A stretch of 64,000 nt of DNA from Roseovarius azorensis (GCF_900109455.1 NZ_FOAG01000012.1:1-64000); one strand, 5' to 3'; shown: positions 50,786 through 60,134, counted from the stretch's first letter. Notes: generated by a model from the sequence alone, not told the origin. Numbers and translations: made by a program.

Positions 50786-51874
50786 ATGCACGAGGGACAT
50801 GCGACACTGACGGATTTGCAACAGGTGCCATCCTGGGTGCCCGAGGCAGCGCTGCATTATCTCGCGCATACCGAGAATGGCATGCCGATCAGGGCGCTGG
50901 CGCGGCGGGCGGGGCGGCATGCCTCGACCGTGCTGCGCCAGATCCGCGCTTTCGAGACGCGGCGCGACGATCTGCTTGTCGACGAGGCGCTGCGTCGTCT
51001 GGGCCAGAGAGTTCACTGCACGATGACGACCGGTTCGGATGCCAAGGAGAACCCGATGACATCCCCCTCTGCCCCCCTGACCGATACCCGCCTGACCTCC
51101 GAGGCCCGTCGCATTCTGCGCCGGATGAGCGAAAGCGGCGCGCTGCTGGCCGTCTCGGTTGAAATGGACAAATCGGTAGTGGTGCGTGACACCGGCAACG
51201 GTCAGCCCATGCGCACCGCCGTCGTCGAGCGCGAAGTGGCTGAAGCACTGGCGCTCAAGGGCTGGATCGCCTGCGACCGGCCGGGCCGAATCGCGCGCTA
51301 TCACATCACCGCGGCTGGGCGCGGCGCGCTGAGCGGGCTGCTGGCAGCGGCGGAGAATCAGGCCACGGGTCTGCGTGAGGCCCCGGCGCAGCATGCCGAC
51401 CACGGCGAGGCCGGGGACAATTCCGCGCGCCCGTTGCGCTATGGCCCCGCCGAATCGCCGCTCGCGGCGCTGGCGCGGCGGCGCGATAAGGACGGCGCAC
51501 GCTTCATCAGCGTCGAGCTGGTGCGCGCGGGTGAACGGCTGCGCGAGGATTTCGAACTGGCCCGGATGGGGCCGCGCGTGACCCAGAACTGGGATCATTT
51601 CCTCAGCCATGTTGACACGCAGGGCGGCGCTGCGCCCTCTGGTCGCTATGGCGCCGAGGCGGCTCGCGCGCGCGTGATCGGCGCCCTGCGTGAACTGGGG
51701 CCGGGTCTGGGTGATGTGGCGCTGCGCTGTTGCTGCTATCTCGAAGGTCTGGAACGCGCAGAGCAGAAAATGGGCTGGTCGGCGCGCTCGGGCAAGATCG
51801 TGCTGCGTATCGCCCTGCAACGGCTCAGGCGGCATTACGAGACGCTTGGCGATGCGGGCGGCATGATCGGATAG
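50786..51874 (+). CDS. Helix-turn-helix DUF6456-type protein, probable regulator
   Basis: The 362-residue protein has an N-terminal winged-helix-like region (PIRALARRAGRHASTVLRQIRAFETRRDDLLVDEAL), a middle domain (VVVRDTGNGQPMRTAVVEREVAEALALKGWIACDRPG) and a C-terminal helical domain of the DUF6456 type (RVIGALRELGPGLGDVALRCCCYLEGLERAEQKMGW). A GTG at 50714 would overlap a DnaA box and lacks a ribosome-binding site, so the ATG at 50786 with GAGGGAAC is chosen. Its promoter carries DnaA and CtrA boxes, which suggests cell-cycle control. Confidence 0.75.
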   Translation: MHEGHATLTDLQQVPSWVPEAALHYLAHTENGMPIRALARRAGRHASTVLRQIRAFETRRDDLLVDEALRRLGQRVHCTMTTGSDAKENPMTSPSAPLTDTRLTSEARRILRRMSESGALLAVSVEMDKSVVVRDTGNGQPMRTAVVEREVAEALALKGWIACDRPGRIARYHITAAGRGALSGLLAAAENQATGLREAPAQHADHGEAGDNSARPLRYGPAESPLAALARRRDKDGARFISVELVRAGERLREDFELARMGPRVTQNWDHFLSHVDTQGGAAPSGRYGAEAARARVIGALRELGPGLGDVALRCCCYLEGLERAEQKMGWSARSGKIVLRIALQRLRRHYETLGDAGGMIG

Positions 51875-51939
51875 CGCCGCATGCCGGTCAGGTTATAATT
51901 TTTCCTTGCAGGCCAGGCGCTCCTGTATAACCTCCAGCT

Positions 51940-52920
51940 ATGAACATCACCCTGCGGCAACTGACCTATTTCAAGGCGCTGGCCGAACAGCGCAATTTCG
52001 GCCGCGCCGCCGGGATGGTGAATATTTCGCAACCCGCGCTCTCGGTGCAGATCCGCGAGATGGAGACGACGCTGGGCGCGCCGCTGGTCGAGCGGCGCGC
52101 GCGCGATGTGGTGCTCACGCCGTTCGGACGCCTCATTCTCGATCATGCGGGGCGGGTGCTGGACGAGATGCAGGCGCTGACCGAAGCGGCGCGCTGGCAG
52201 GGCGGGCTGATCGGGCGACTGTCGCTCGGGATCATCCCGACGATTGCGCCCTATATTCTGCCCGGCGCACTTGAGGCGCTGCGTAGCGGCGACATCATGC
52301 TCGACGTGCAGGTGCGCGAGGCGCGCACCGATCAGTTGCTGACCGAGGTCCGTGGCGGCCAGCTTGACGCCGCCATCATGGCCCTGCCGGTGGGTGACGA
52401 GGGGCTTGAGGCGCGCGCGCTCTTCGAGGATCGTTTTCTGCTCGCGGGCACCGCCGCGCGGCTGGAGGCACTGGGGCAGGGGGCCGAGACGCTGCGCCCC
52501 ACCCTGCTGGCGCACAGCCCGCTCCTGCTGCTGGAGGACGGTCATTGCCTGACCGACCAGGCGCTCGAGGTCTGCGGGCGCGGGCGCGGACATGCGCAGA
52601 TCGACATGGGGGCCTCCTCGCTGGGCACGCTGTCGCGGCTGGTGGCGGCGGGCTTTGGCCTGACGCTGATGCCCGAAATAGCCGCCGCCACCGAGATCCG
52701 CGCGGCACCCGGCATGCAGCTGCGGCGCTTTGATCCGCCGGAACCGGCGCGCCGGATCGCCTTGATCCGCCGCCGCAGCGGCCGCAACGATGCCTGGTTC
52801 GACACCCTGGCCGGGGTGCTGCAACGGGTCGGGCAGGGGCTGTTGGATGCGGCCCGCACCGATCTCGACGCGGACCGCAAGACACCGGAAGATCCGGTGC
52901 CTGCGATGGGCACTGGTTAA
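51940..52920 (+). CDS. oxyR: LysR-family peroxide sensor OxyR
   Basis: OxyR senses hydrogen peroxide by a disulfide and activates antioxidant genes. The 326-residue protein has the LysR helix-turn-helix ([25 protein letters not shown]) and the regulatory cysteines Cys203 and Cys212 in [14 protein letters not shown], spaced by nine as Cys199 and Cys208 in E. coli. This pattern is strong evidence for OxyR rather than another LysR protein. No catalase or peroxiredoxin gene is adjacent, so its regulon must lie elsewhere. lipA follows on the same strand. Confidence 0.9.
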   Translation: MNITLRQLTYFKALAEQRNFGRAAGMVNISQPALSVQIREMETTLGAPLVERRARDVVLTPFGRLILDHAGRVLDEMQALTEAARWQGGLIGRLSLGIIPTIAPYILPGALEALRSGDIMLDVQVREARTDQLLTEVRGGQLDAAIMALPVGDEGLEARALFEDRFLLAGTAARLEALGQGAETLRPTLLAHSPLLLLEDGHCLTDQALEVCGRGRGHAQIDMGASSLGTLSRLVAAGFGLTLMPEIAAATEIRAAPGMQLRRFDPPEPARRIALIRRRSGRNDAWFDTLAGVLQRVGQGLLDAARTDLDADRKTPEDPVPAMGTG

Positions 52921-53020
52921 CGGATTGCAAACACCGGGATGCAGGTTTGCGTTACTGGCACTTCCCATCGGCATGACATATAGTAGACAAGTGTTACCAA
53001 TCCATTCGCGGGGAAAATTC

Positions 53021-53965
53021 GTGCGCGATCTCAGACTGCCCGGCCAGCGCCACCCCGAAAAGGCGCATCGCCCCGACAATGCCCAGCCCCGAAAACCCGA
53101 CTGGATTCGCGTCAAGGCGCCGACCAGCAAGGGCTATTTCGAGACCCACCGGATCATGCGCGAGCACCGGCTGGTGACCGTCTGCGAAGAGGCGGGATGT
53201 CCCAACGCGGGTGAATGCTGGTCGCAGGGCCACGCCACCATGATGATCATGGGCGAGATCTGCACGCGCGGCTGCACCTTCTGCAACGTCGCCACCGGCA
53301 AACCGCAGGCGCTCGATGTGTTCGAACCGGGGCGCGTCGCGGATGCGGTGCAGAAACTGGGGCTGAACCACGTTGTCGTCACCTCGGTGGACCGCGACGA
53401 TCTCGAGGATGGCGGTGCCGAGCATTTCGCCCAGACCATCCGCGCGATCCGGCACCGCAGCCCGGCAACCACCATAGAGATCCTGACGCCCGATTTCCTG
53501 CATTGCGATAGCAGTGTTCTGGAAACCGTGGTGGCGGCGAAACCGGATGTGTTCAACCACAACCTGGAGACCGTGCCGGGTCTCTATCTGTCGGTGCGCC
53601 CCGGCGCGCGCTATTTCCATTCGCTGCGCCTGCTGCAACGGGTCAAGGAACTGGACCCCACGATGTTCACCAAATCCGGCATCATGGTGGGCTTGGGCGA
53701 AGACCGGCAGGGCGTGCATCAGGTGATGGATGACATGCGCGCGGCGGGGGTCGATTTCCTGACCATCGGGCAATATCTGCAACCGACGCCGAAACACCAC
53801 GCGGTCGACCGTTTCGTGCATCCCGACGAATTCGCCGCCTATGAAAAGGCCGCCTATGGCAAGGGGTTCCTGATGGTCTCGGCCTCGCCGCTCACGCGGT
53901 CCAGCTATCACGCGGGCGACGATTTCGCGCGCCTTCAGGCCGCGCGCAACGCCAGATTTGCCTGA
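53021..53965 (+). CDS. lipA: Lipoyl synthase
   Basis: LipA is a radical-SAM enzyme that inserts two sulfurs into octanoyl groups of lipoate-dependent dehydrogenases. The 314-residue protein has the auxiliary-cluster cysteines [12 protein letters not shown] and the radical-SAM motif [10 protein letters not shown], plus the C-terminal SSYHAGDDF. The GTG start at 53021 gives the family-typical [18 protein letters not shown], and GGGGAAA lies upstream. A hairpin terminator follows 53 bases after its stop. Confidence 0.96.
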   Translation: MRDLRLPGQRHPEKAHRPDNAQPRKPDWIRVKAPTSKGYFETHRIMREHRLVTVCEEAGCPNAGECWSQGHATMMIMGEICTRGCTFCNVATGKPQALDVFEPGRVADAVQKLGLNHVVVTSVDRDDLEDGGAEHFAQTIRAIRHRSPATTIEILTPDFLHCDSSVLETVVAAKPDVFNHNLETVPGLYLSVRPGARYFHSLRLLQRVKELDPTMFTKSGIMVGLGEDRQGVHQVMDDMRAAGVDFLTIGQYLQPTPKHHAVDRFVHPDEFAAYEKAAYGKGFLMVSASPLTRSSYHAGDDFARLQAARNARFA

Positions 53966-54018
53966 ACACCCTGAGCCGCGACAACTGAACCGCGAAGAAA
54001 GCAGCGCGACAACGTGCA

Positions 54019-54048
54019 AACGCCGGCTGCGATCAACCGGCGTTCTTT
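54019..54048 (+). terminator. Rho-independent terminator after lipA
   Basis: AACGCCGG (54019-54026) pairs with CCGGCGTT (54037-54044), 10-base loop, then CTTT on the plus strand. Confidence 0.75.
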
Positions 54049-54091
54049 CGTCAGACGGACCGTTGGCGGCAGCCTTGCCGAAATTGCGAGA

Positions 54092-54664
54092 TCAACGCCC
54101 CCAGGTGCGCACCGGACCACAGTCCATATGCACGAAATTGCTGCCCGAATAGCGGCCCACACCGCCGCCGCCACAGGCCACCCCGGCGCTGTAGATCTGA
54201 TTGACCGACCGACTGCCCAGCCGCAGATCCGCCGCCTCGCCGATCAGATGGCGCGAATTCTTTGCCACGCCGCGTGACCGGCTGCGCAGCATCGCATTGG
54301 TTTGCGGGCTGCGATAGCCGCTCAGCAGCATGTAGGGTTCGCTTGCGTCCAGCAGGTTGTGGCTGGCGGCGAGGATGTCGACGGTGCGAATGTCGATGGC
54401 CCTGATGTCATTGGTGCGCCAGTCACGCATGAAGAGCGAGATTTCCCTGAGCGCTTCCTTGATATAATCGCCCTCGATCCAGTAGATTGTATCGAGCCGC
54501 TCACCAGTTCGGGGCGACACCATGCGGATGCGGCGGATGTCGCCGGCACCCCTCAAAAAGCCCGCTGCGTTCGCGAATGTCGGTGCCGCGGTGATGGCCG
54601 TGGCCGCAAAGGCCTTTAAAATCCCACGCCGTGAGATTCCTGTCGAGCTGGATTCTGTCATCAT
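54092..54664 (-). CDS. DUF882 peptidoglycan peptidase (YcbK/MepK-like)
   Basis: The 190-residue protein has a probable Tat signal (SRRGILKAFAATAITAAPTFANA) and the DUF882 metallopeptidase fold: LSGYRSPQTNAMLRS, AKNSRHLIGEAADLRL and FVHMDCGPVR, with zinc ligands His, Asp and His in these segments. Such enzymes cut 3-3 cross-links in peptidoglycan, the product of L,D-transpeptidases. The divergent gene 319 bases away encodes an L,D-transpeptidase, so the two form a make-and-cut pair. Confidence 0.9.
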   Translation of the reverse strand: MMTESSSTGISRRGILKAFAATAITAAPTFANAAGFLRGAGDIRRIRMVSPRTGERLDTIYWIEGDYIKEALREISLFMRDWRTNDIRAIDIRTVDILAASHNLLDASEPYMLLSGYRSPQTNAMLRSRSRGVAKNSRHLIGEAADLRLGSRSVNQIYSAGVACGGGGVGRYSGSNFVHMDCGPVRTWGR

Positions 54665-54982
54665 TTCAAGCGCCTGTCCCGTCGCCTAACTGCGGCGGCT
54701 GTCTCGCCGCCTTTGATTGTCATCCCCAGATGCACGCGCTTTATGACATAACGAGAATCGTCCACCAAGCCAAAACTTGACATGAATCGTGAGCGGCAAG
54801 AGTTATCGGCAAAATCCCGCGCAAATTATCGGGCGGCTACCGATTTTTGTGGCGCTGCGGCGATTTTGCCGCAGTCACGCAGATGTTGGCAGAGTTGACC
54901 TGACTCCGGCAGTAAAAATTTGAGGGTCTGATGGTTTTCCGCCTATACTTATGAGGTAGGACATGTGTGAAACAGGGGTAAA
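54665..54982. other. Divergent intergenic region between DUF882 and L,D-transpeptidase genes
   Basis: No gene is visible in this 318-base stretch. It contains a GGCGGC/GCCGCC hairpin near 54697-54714, an inverted repeat CTGCGGC-GATTTT-GCCGCAG at 54855-54874, and the promoter listed separately. It separates two cell-wall genes read in opposite directions and is probably a shared regulatory region. Confidence 0.6.
54920..54949 (+). promoter_or_regulatory. Promoter of the L,D-transpeptidase gene
   Basis: TTGAGG (54920-54925), 18-base spacer, TATACT (54944-54949), about 37 bases before the start codon region. Confidence 0.55.
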
Positions 54983-56599
54983 ATGATGAAACCGGCAATC
55001 TCCCGCCGCGAGTTTGGCCCGCTTCTGGCAGGCGCCGCTCTTTTCGTGACAGGCGTTCTCGGCGCAGCACCCGCTGCCGCGCAAAGCACCGCCTTTCGTC
55101 AGGCGGTCGCCGAGGCGGCGGCAAGCGACCGGGACATCGCCGAATTCTACCGCGCCAACGGCTATCGCGCGATCTGGACCGGCGAAGGTGCCGGCGACGC
55201 GGCCCGTCGTCAGGCCCTGATCCGCGCGCTGTCGCAGGCCGATGCGCACGGGCTGCCCGTCGCGCGCTATGATCTTGGCGGGCTGATGGCGCGGATGGGC
55301 GATGCGCGCTCGATGCGCGATCTGGGCCTGATCGAGGTGGAACTGAGCCGGACCTATCTGCAATATGCCCGCGACCTGCAATCGGGGATCCTGATCCCCT
55401 CGCAGATCGACGAGGGCATCAAGCGCGAGGTGTCCTATCGGGACCGCACGGCCTACCTCATTGACATGAAAGAAAAGAGCCCGCGCGACGTGCTGCGCGC
55501 GTTGCCACCGCAAAGCCAGGAATACGCCCGGCTGATGAAGGAAAAGCTGCACCTTGAACACCTGATCGCGCAGGGCGGCTGGGGGCCCGCGGTGCCCGCC
55601 GACGTGCTCAAGCCCGGGCAGGAAAGTGGCGCGGTGATCGCGCTGCGCGATCGGTTGATCGCCATGGGATATCTCGACCGCAGCGCCAGCCGCAGCTATG
55701 ACGCGCGGCTGCAACAGGCGGTGCAGGCGTTTCAGGCCGATCACGGGCTGGAACCCGACGGCGTGGCCGGAGCCAGCACGCTGGCCGCGCTCAACATCCC
55801 GGCCAGCGAACGCCTGAAATCGGTGATTGTGGCGATGGAACGTGAACGCTGGCTGAACGGCGACCGCGGTGCGCGCCATATCCTGGTCAACCTCACCGAT
55901 TTCAGCGCGCGCATCCTGGACAATGACATCGTCACCTTCCGCACGCGGGCGGTCGTCGGGATGAATGCCAGCGGTCGCCGCAGTCCGGAATTTTCCGACG
56001 CGATGGAATACATGGTCATCAATCCGACCTGGCACGTCCCGCGCTCGATCGCCGTTCAGGAATATCTGCCGCAGATGCAGGCCAATCCCAACGCGGTCTC
56101 GCATCTGCGCCTCTACGACAGCCGCGGCCGCGAGGTCAGCCGGGGCGCGGTCAATTTCGGGGCCTATAACGCGCGCACATTTCCCTTTGCGATCAAGCAG
56201 CCGCCGTCGAATTCCAATGCGCTCGGACTGGTCAAGTTCATGTTTCCGAACAAGTACAACATCTACCTGCACGACACCCCGCATAAATCGCTTTTCGACC
56301 GGGAAAAGCGCGATTTCAGCCACGGCTGCATCCGTCTGCAACAGCCGTTTGAATTCGCCTACGAACTGCTGTCCAGACAGGAAAGCGACCCGATGGGCTA
56401 TTTCCATTCGGTGCTTGGCACGGGGCGCGAAACCTATGTGAACCTCAAGGCGCATGTGCCGGTGCATATCATCTATCGCACCGCCTTTACCCTGGCGCAG
56501 GGCCGCACGCAGTATCGCGGCGACGTCTACGGGCGTGACGCAAGGATCTGGGAGGCGCTCGACAAGGCGGGGGTTTCGCTGACCGCGGTTCAGGGCTAA
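54983..56599 (+). CDS. L,D-transpeptidase, YcbB/LdtD-like
   Basis: The 538-residue protein has a Tat-like signal (SRREFGPLLAGAALFVTGVLGAAPAAA), a PG-binding-1 domain (VIALRDRLIAMGYL...LQQAVQAFQADHGLEPDGVAG, about residues 210-270) and a YkuD catalytic domain ending with FSHGCIRLQ (catalytic Cys). It makes 3-3 peptidoglycan cross-links in the periplasm. Two adjacent ATGs (54983, 54986) are possible starts. The divergent DUF882 gene encodes a likely cleaving partner. Confidence 0.92.
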   Translation: MMKPAISRREFGPLLAGAALFVTGVLGAAPAAAQSTAFRQAVAEAAASDRDIAEFYRANGYRAIWTGEGAGDAARRQALIRALSQADAHGLPVARYDLGGLMARMGDARSMRDLGLIEVELSRTYLQYARDLQSGILIPSQIDEGIKREVSYRDRTAYLIDMKEKSPRDVLRALPPQSQEYARLMKEKLHLEHLIAQGGWGPAVPADVLKPGQESGAVIALRDRLIAMGYLDRSASRSYDARLQQAVQAFQADHGLEPDGVAGASTLAALNIPASERLKSVIVAMERERWLNGDRGARHILVNLTDFSARILDNDIVTFRTRAVVGMNASGRRSPEFSDAMEYMVINPTWHVPRSIAVQEYLPQMQANPNAVSHLRLYDSRGREVSRGAVNFGAYNARTFPFAIKQPPSNSNALGLVKFMFPNKYNIYLHDTPHKSLFDREKRDFSHGCIRLQQPFEFAYELLSRQESDPMGYFHSVLGTGRETYVNLKAHVPVHIIYRTAFTLAQGRTQYRGDVYGRDARIWEALDKAGVSLTAVQG

Positions 56600-56627
56600 A
56601 TACACCCCCAGATATTCGGGGGAAACC

Positions 56628-57719
56628 ATGGCCTACACGATAGAGCAGATCGCAGCATCGCTTGGGGCAAGAGCTTTTGGCGAGACCACGCTGGAAATTT
56701 CCGGCGTCGCAGAGCCTGCCGATGCCGGGCCGCAGGATCTGGCGCTGGCGATGAAACCCGAATACGCCGCCGGCCTGGCACAGGGCGCGGCCCGCGCCGC
56801 CGTGGTCTGGGATGGCGCCGACTGGCAGGCGCTCGGCTTGGAGGCCGCGATCGTCGCCCCGCGCCCGCGCTACGTGATGTCGGGCCTGACCGCGCTGCTC
56901 GATCCCGGTCAGGGGTGGGACGCAGGCATCCACCCCTCCGCCGTCATTCACGCCACCGCAGATCTGGCCCCAGACGTCAGCGTGGGGCCTCTGGCGGTGA
57001 TCGGCCGGGGCGCGCGGATCGGGGCCGGCTCGACCATCGGACCGCAATGTTTCGTCGGCGCCGATGCGCGGATCGGCGCGGGCGCATTCCTGCGCGAGGG
57101 TGTGCGCATCGGCGCGCGCGTGCAGATCGGCGACCGCTTCATCGCCCAGCCCGGATCGGTCGTGGGCGGCGACGGATTTTCCTATGTCACGCCCGAAACC
57201 TCGAACGTGGAACAGGCCCGCGCCACGCTGGGCGACATGGGCGACACATCGGCGCAAAGCTGGACGCGCATTCACAGCCTGGGCAGCGTCAGCATCGGCG
57301 ACGATGTCGAACTGGGCGCCAACTGCACCGTCGACCGCGGCACGATCCGCGACACCCGCATCGGCCACGGCACCAAGATCGACAACCTGGTGATGATCGG
57401 TCACAATGTGATCATCGGTAACGATTGTCTGCTCTGCGGCCTGGTCGGCATCGCGGGTTCCACCCGGATCGGCAACAACGTGGTACTGGCGGGCAAGACC
57501 GGGGTCAGCGACAACATCTTCATCGGCGACAACGTGATCACCGGCGGCGGCACGATCGTCCTGTCCAACATCCCCTCGGGGCGCATGATGCTGGGCTACC
57601 CGGCGATGAAGATGGAAACCACCGTCGAGGTGTTCAAGGGCTTTCGCCGTCTGAAAAGGTTGTTCGAAGATGTGAGTGAGCTTAAGAAAACCGTTACGCA
57701 ATCGAACCATAAGACCTGA
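56628..57719 (+). CDS. lpxD: UDP-3-O-(3-hydroxyacyl)glucosamine N-acyltransferase
   Basis: LpxD adds the second 3-hydroxyacyl chain in lipid A synthesis. The 363-residue protein has the N-terminal uridine-binding domain, then about 180 residues of left-handed beta-helix hexapeptide repeats (IHPSAVIHATADLAPDVSVGPLAVIG...), the catalytic His in MIGHNVIIG, and a C-terminal helix. It is followed 38 bases later by an acp gene and a ketosynthase gene on the same strand. An acp right behind lpxD suggests a dedicated acyl-ACP donor. Confidence 0.95.
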   Translation: MAYTIEQIAASLGARAFGETTLEISGVAEPADAGPQDLALAMKPEYAAGLAQGAARAAVVWDGADWQALGLEAAIVAPRPRYVMSGLTALLDPGQGWDAGIHPSAVIHATADLAPDVSVGPLAVIGRGARIGAGSTIGPQCFVGADARIGAGAFLREGVRIGARVQIGDRFIAQPGSVVGGDGFSYVTPETSNVEQARATLGDMGDTSAQSWTRIHSLGSVSIGDDVELGANCTVDRGTIRDTRIGHGTKIDNLVMIGHNVIIGNDCLLCGLVGIAGSTRIGNNVVLAGKTGVSDNIFIGDNVITGGGTIVLSNIPSGRMMLGYPAMKMETTVEVFKGFRRLKRLFEDVSELKKTVTQSNHKT

Positions 57720-57757
57720 CACCGCACTATATGGGCGACCAGAGGAAAGACCGCATC

Positions 57758-58018
57758 ATGAGCAGCACTCAGGACCGCGTAATCGCAATCATCGCCGAAC
57801 AGGCGGTATTGGAACCCTCCGATATCACCCTCGACAGTACGCTCGAGGATCTGGGCATCGACAGCCTCGGACTGGTCGAGAGCATCTTTGCCATCGAAGA
57901 GGCGTTCGACATCTCCGTGCCCTTCAACGCCAACACCCCCGAAGACAGCGATTTCGACATCTCCTCGGTGCGCGCGATCATCATGGGCATCGAAAAGCTG
58001 ATCGCGGAGCAGGCGTGA
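57758..58018 (+). CDS. Acyl carrier protein (specialised)
   Basis: The 86-residue protein has the phosphopantetheine Ser36 in LGIDSLGLVESIFAIEEAF and the four-helix ACP layout. Its second half (DISVPFNANTPEDSDFDISSV) differs from housekeeping AcpP, and the length is greater. AGAGGAAAG lies 8 bases before the ATG at 57758. The stop overlaps the ketosynthase start by 4 bases. The position after lpxD resembles the acpXL-type loci that feed special acyl chains into lipid A, but it is not a clear AcpXL by sequence. Confidence 0.85.
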   Translation: MSSTQDRVIAIIAEQAVLEPSDITLDSTLEDLGIDSLGLVESIFAIEEAFDISVPFNANTPEDSDFDISSVRAIIMGIEKLIAEQA

Positions 58019-59226
58019 AGCGCGTCGTCATTACCGGCGCGGGCACGATCAACGCGCTCGGCACCAATGTGCCCGAAACGCTCGAGGCCATGCGAGAGGG
58101 ACGCTGCGGCATTTCCGAGCTGAACATCCGCGATGTCGAGCGCCTGTCGATCCGCATCGGTGGGCAGGTCAGAAATTACGATCCCGAATCGCAGTTCAAC
58201 CGCCAGCAACTCGCGCTCTATGACCGTTTTACCCAGTTCACGCTGATCGCCGCGCGCGAGGCCATCGCGCAATCGGGGCTCAGCTTCGATGACGATCTGG
58301 CGGCGCGGGCGGGGGTGGTGCTGGGCAATTCCGGCGGCGGGATGACCACGCTCGATGAAAATTATCGCTCGGTCTACGAAGAGGGCAAGAACCGGGTGCA
58401 CCCCTTCGTCGTGCCCAAGCTGATGAACAACGCCGCCGCCTCGCATCTGTCGATGGAATTCAACCTCAAGGGCCCCGCCTTTACCGTCTCGACCGCCTGC
58501 GCCTCGTCCAATCACGCCATGGCTCAGGCGTTCCAGATGGTGCATGGCGGAATCACCCCGGTGATGGTGACCGGCGGCTCTGAATCGATGCTTTGTTTCG
58601 GCGGGGTCAAGGCGTGGGAGGGGCTGCGCGTGATGTCGCGCGACGCCTGCCGCCCGTTCTCTGCCAACCGCAACGGCATGGTGCAGGGCGAGGGGGCAGC
58701 GATCTTTGTCTTCGAGGAACTGGAACATGCCCGCAAACGCGGGGCCGCGATCATGGCCGAGGTGGCGGGGTTTGCGATGACCTCGGACGCCTCCGACATC
58801 GTCATGCCGTCCAAACAGGGGGCCGCCCGCGCGATCACCGGCGCGCTGCGCGACGCCCGCATCAACCGCGACCAAGTCGGCTATATCAATGCCCACGGCA
58901 CCGGCACCGCCGCCAATGACAAGACCGAATGCGCCGCAGTGGCCGATGTCTTTGGCCCGCATGCCGACAAGCTGATGATCTCGTCCACCAAGTCGATGCA
59001 TGCGCATCTGATCGGCGGCACGGGTGCCGTCGAATTGCTGGCCTGCATCATGGCGCTGCGCGACGGCATCGTCGCACCCACCATCGGCTATGAGGAACCG
59101 GATCCCGAATGCGCGCTCGACGTGGTGCCCAACGTGGCGCGCGAGGCGCGGGTCGAGGTGGCGCTGTCCAACGCCTTCGCCTTTGGCGGGCTCAACGCCG
59201 TTCTGGCGCTGCGCCGGTTCGCCTGA
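58015..59226 (+). CDS. Beta-ketoacyl-ACP synthase (KAS II type)
   Basis: The 403-residue condensing enzyme has catalytic Cys162 in STACASSNHAMA, and two active-site histidines in NAHGTGTAAND and KSMHAHLIGGTG. It extends an acyl chain on ACP, probably on the ACP encoded just upstream. The GTG start overlaps the acp stop (GTGA). The coupling acp-KS behind lpxD suggests a small elongation module for lipid A or another envelope acyl group. A terminator for the convergent ialB gene lies just beyond. Confidence 0.9.
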   Translation: MKRVVITGAGTINALGTNVPETLEAMREGRCGISELNIRDVERLSIRIGGQVRNYDPESQFNRQQLALYDRFTQFTLIAAREAIAQSGLSFDDDLAARAGVVLGNSGGGMTTLDENYRSVYEEGKNRVHPFVVPKLMNNAAASHLSMEFNLKGPAFTVSTACASSNHAMAQAFQMVHGGITPVMVTGGSESMLCFGGVKAWEGLRVMSRDACRPFSANRNGMVQGEGAAIFVFEELEHARKRGAAIMAEVAGFAMTSDASDIVMPSKQGAARAITGALRDARINRDQVGYINAHGTGTAANDKTECAAVADVFGPHADKLMISSTKSMHAHLIGGTGAVELLACIMALRDGIVAPTIGYEEPDPECALDVVPNVAREARVEVALSNAFAFGGLNAVLALRRFA

Positions 59227-59233
59227 GCTCACA

Positions 59234-59265
59234 AGAAAACGCCGCCCCGGATCAGGGACGGCGTT
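59234..59265 (-). terminator. Rho-independent terminator after the ialB-family gene
   Basis: On the minus strand AACGCCGTCCC (59255-59265) pairs with GGGGCGGCGTT (59238-59248), a TGATCC loop, then TTCTT. It is 28 bases beyond the stop of the ialB-family gene; on the plus strand it lacks a T-run. Confidence 0.82.
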
Positions 59266-59292
59266 GCGATCCTGCGCGATATCCGAACGATA

Positions 59293-59925
59293 TCAGTTCT
59301 GCAATTCCGAGGACGCCGCGAATGCCGCGGTAAAGCCCTTGAGCGAGGCGTCGATGCGCACTTTCTGATCGGGGGCTTGCGCCGGCACGATTTCGAGCGT
59401 CGCCTTCACGCCGCTCTTCATCGCATCCACATCCGCCTGCGACAGGCCGATCCGTGCAAAGCAACCGCCCATCGTGCAGAAGGAATAGGCATAGCTCTTG
59501 GCCTTGCCGCCATCAATCGACAGCTTGATCTCTTCGGTCAGCAGCGTGCCAAGCGGCACCGCGAGCGTCGCCCCCGCAACGATCTGACCGTCGGCGGGCA
59601 GGCGATAGAGGCTGAATTCGGCGACCGGATTGCCGGCCTCTTCGGTCAGCAACTGATACATCTGGCAGAGATCTTCCTCGCCGCCGGTGCGGAAACACTT
59701 GATCTGCCAGTCGCCATGCTCTTCGCGGATATATGAGGGCTCTTCCTGAACCTCGCGTCCGGTATCAAGGCCTGCACCCGGCGCGGGAGCTTCGCTCTGG
59801 GCCGGTTCCTGGGCCGGAGCGGCCTCTTCGGTCGGTGCGGTTTCGCTGCTGGTGTCTTGAGCGCTCAGCGTGGTGCCCATGGCCAACAGGGCGGCAAGGG
59901 ACAGGCTGGAAAGAAATTTAGGCAT
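59293..59925 (-). CDS. IalB-family (invasion-associated locus B) periplasmic protein
   Basis: The 210-residue protein has a signal peptide (FLSSLSLAALLAMGTTLSAQ), a Pro/Glu/Ala-rich linker of about 40 residues, then the IalB fold (HGDWQIKCFRTGG, CQMYQLLTEEAGNPVAEF, LPLGTLLTEEIKLSIDGG-type segments, FCTMGGCFARIGLSQ with paired cysteines). IalB homologues occur widely in non-pathogenic alphaproteobacteria as periplasmic proteins of unknown function. The linker suggests the folded domain stands away from the membrane or peptidoglycan. Confidence 0.88.
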   Translation of the reverse strand: MPKFLSSLSLAALLAMGTTLSAQDTSSETAPTEEAAPAQEPAQSEAPAPGAGLDTGREVQEEPSYIREEHGDWQIKCFRTGGEEDLCQMYQLLTEEAGNPVAEFSLYRLPADGQIVAGATLAVPLGTLLTEEIKLSIDGGKAKSYAYSFCTMGGCFARIGLSQADVDAMKSGVKATLEIVPAQAPDQKVRIDASLKGFTAAFAASSELQN

Positions 59926-60057
59926 CGGTACCCCATGATAGGCTTGACTGTTCAGGGCGATCTATCACGGCGCGAGAGAACTGTCAGGGGCAAAACCGCA
60001 CAAGTTTCCGTCACCTCGGCGAGGTTGCGCCCATCAGGGCGCGCATCGCCCGCCCGG

Positions 60058-60128
60058 TCAAAAAGAAAGAGGCCAGGCGGCCTCTTTCGGTATTGTTCTC
60101 CCCGTCGGACCGGCCGACTTAGTCATTG
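60058..60128 (-). ncRNA. Candidate small RNA 2 (upstream of ialB)
   Basis: On the minus strand a promoter (TTGACG at 60158-60163, 17-base spacer, TAGCGT at 60135-60140) predicts a transcript start near 60128. The RNA would have a GTCGG/CCGAC hairpin, a single-stranded GGGGAGAACAAT stretch and a terminator: GAAAGAGGCC-GCCT-GGCCTCTTTC then five T. The size is about 70 nt. The terminator lies before the ialB start at 59925, so it is an independent unit with no ORF inside. Confidence 0.6.
60060..60088 (-). terminator. Terminator of candidate small RNA 2
   Basis: Perfect 10-bp stem GAAAGAGGCC / GGCCTCTTTC (60065-60088) with a 4-base loop and five T on the minus strand. Confidence 0.85.
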
Positions 60129-60134
60129 ACCCGG

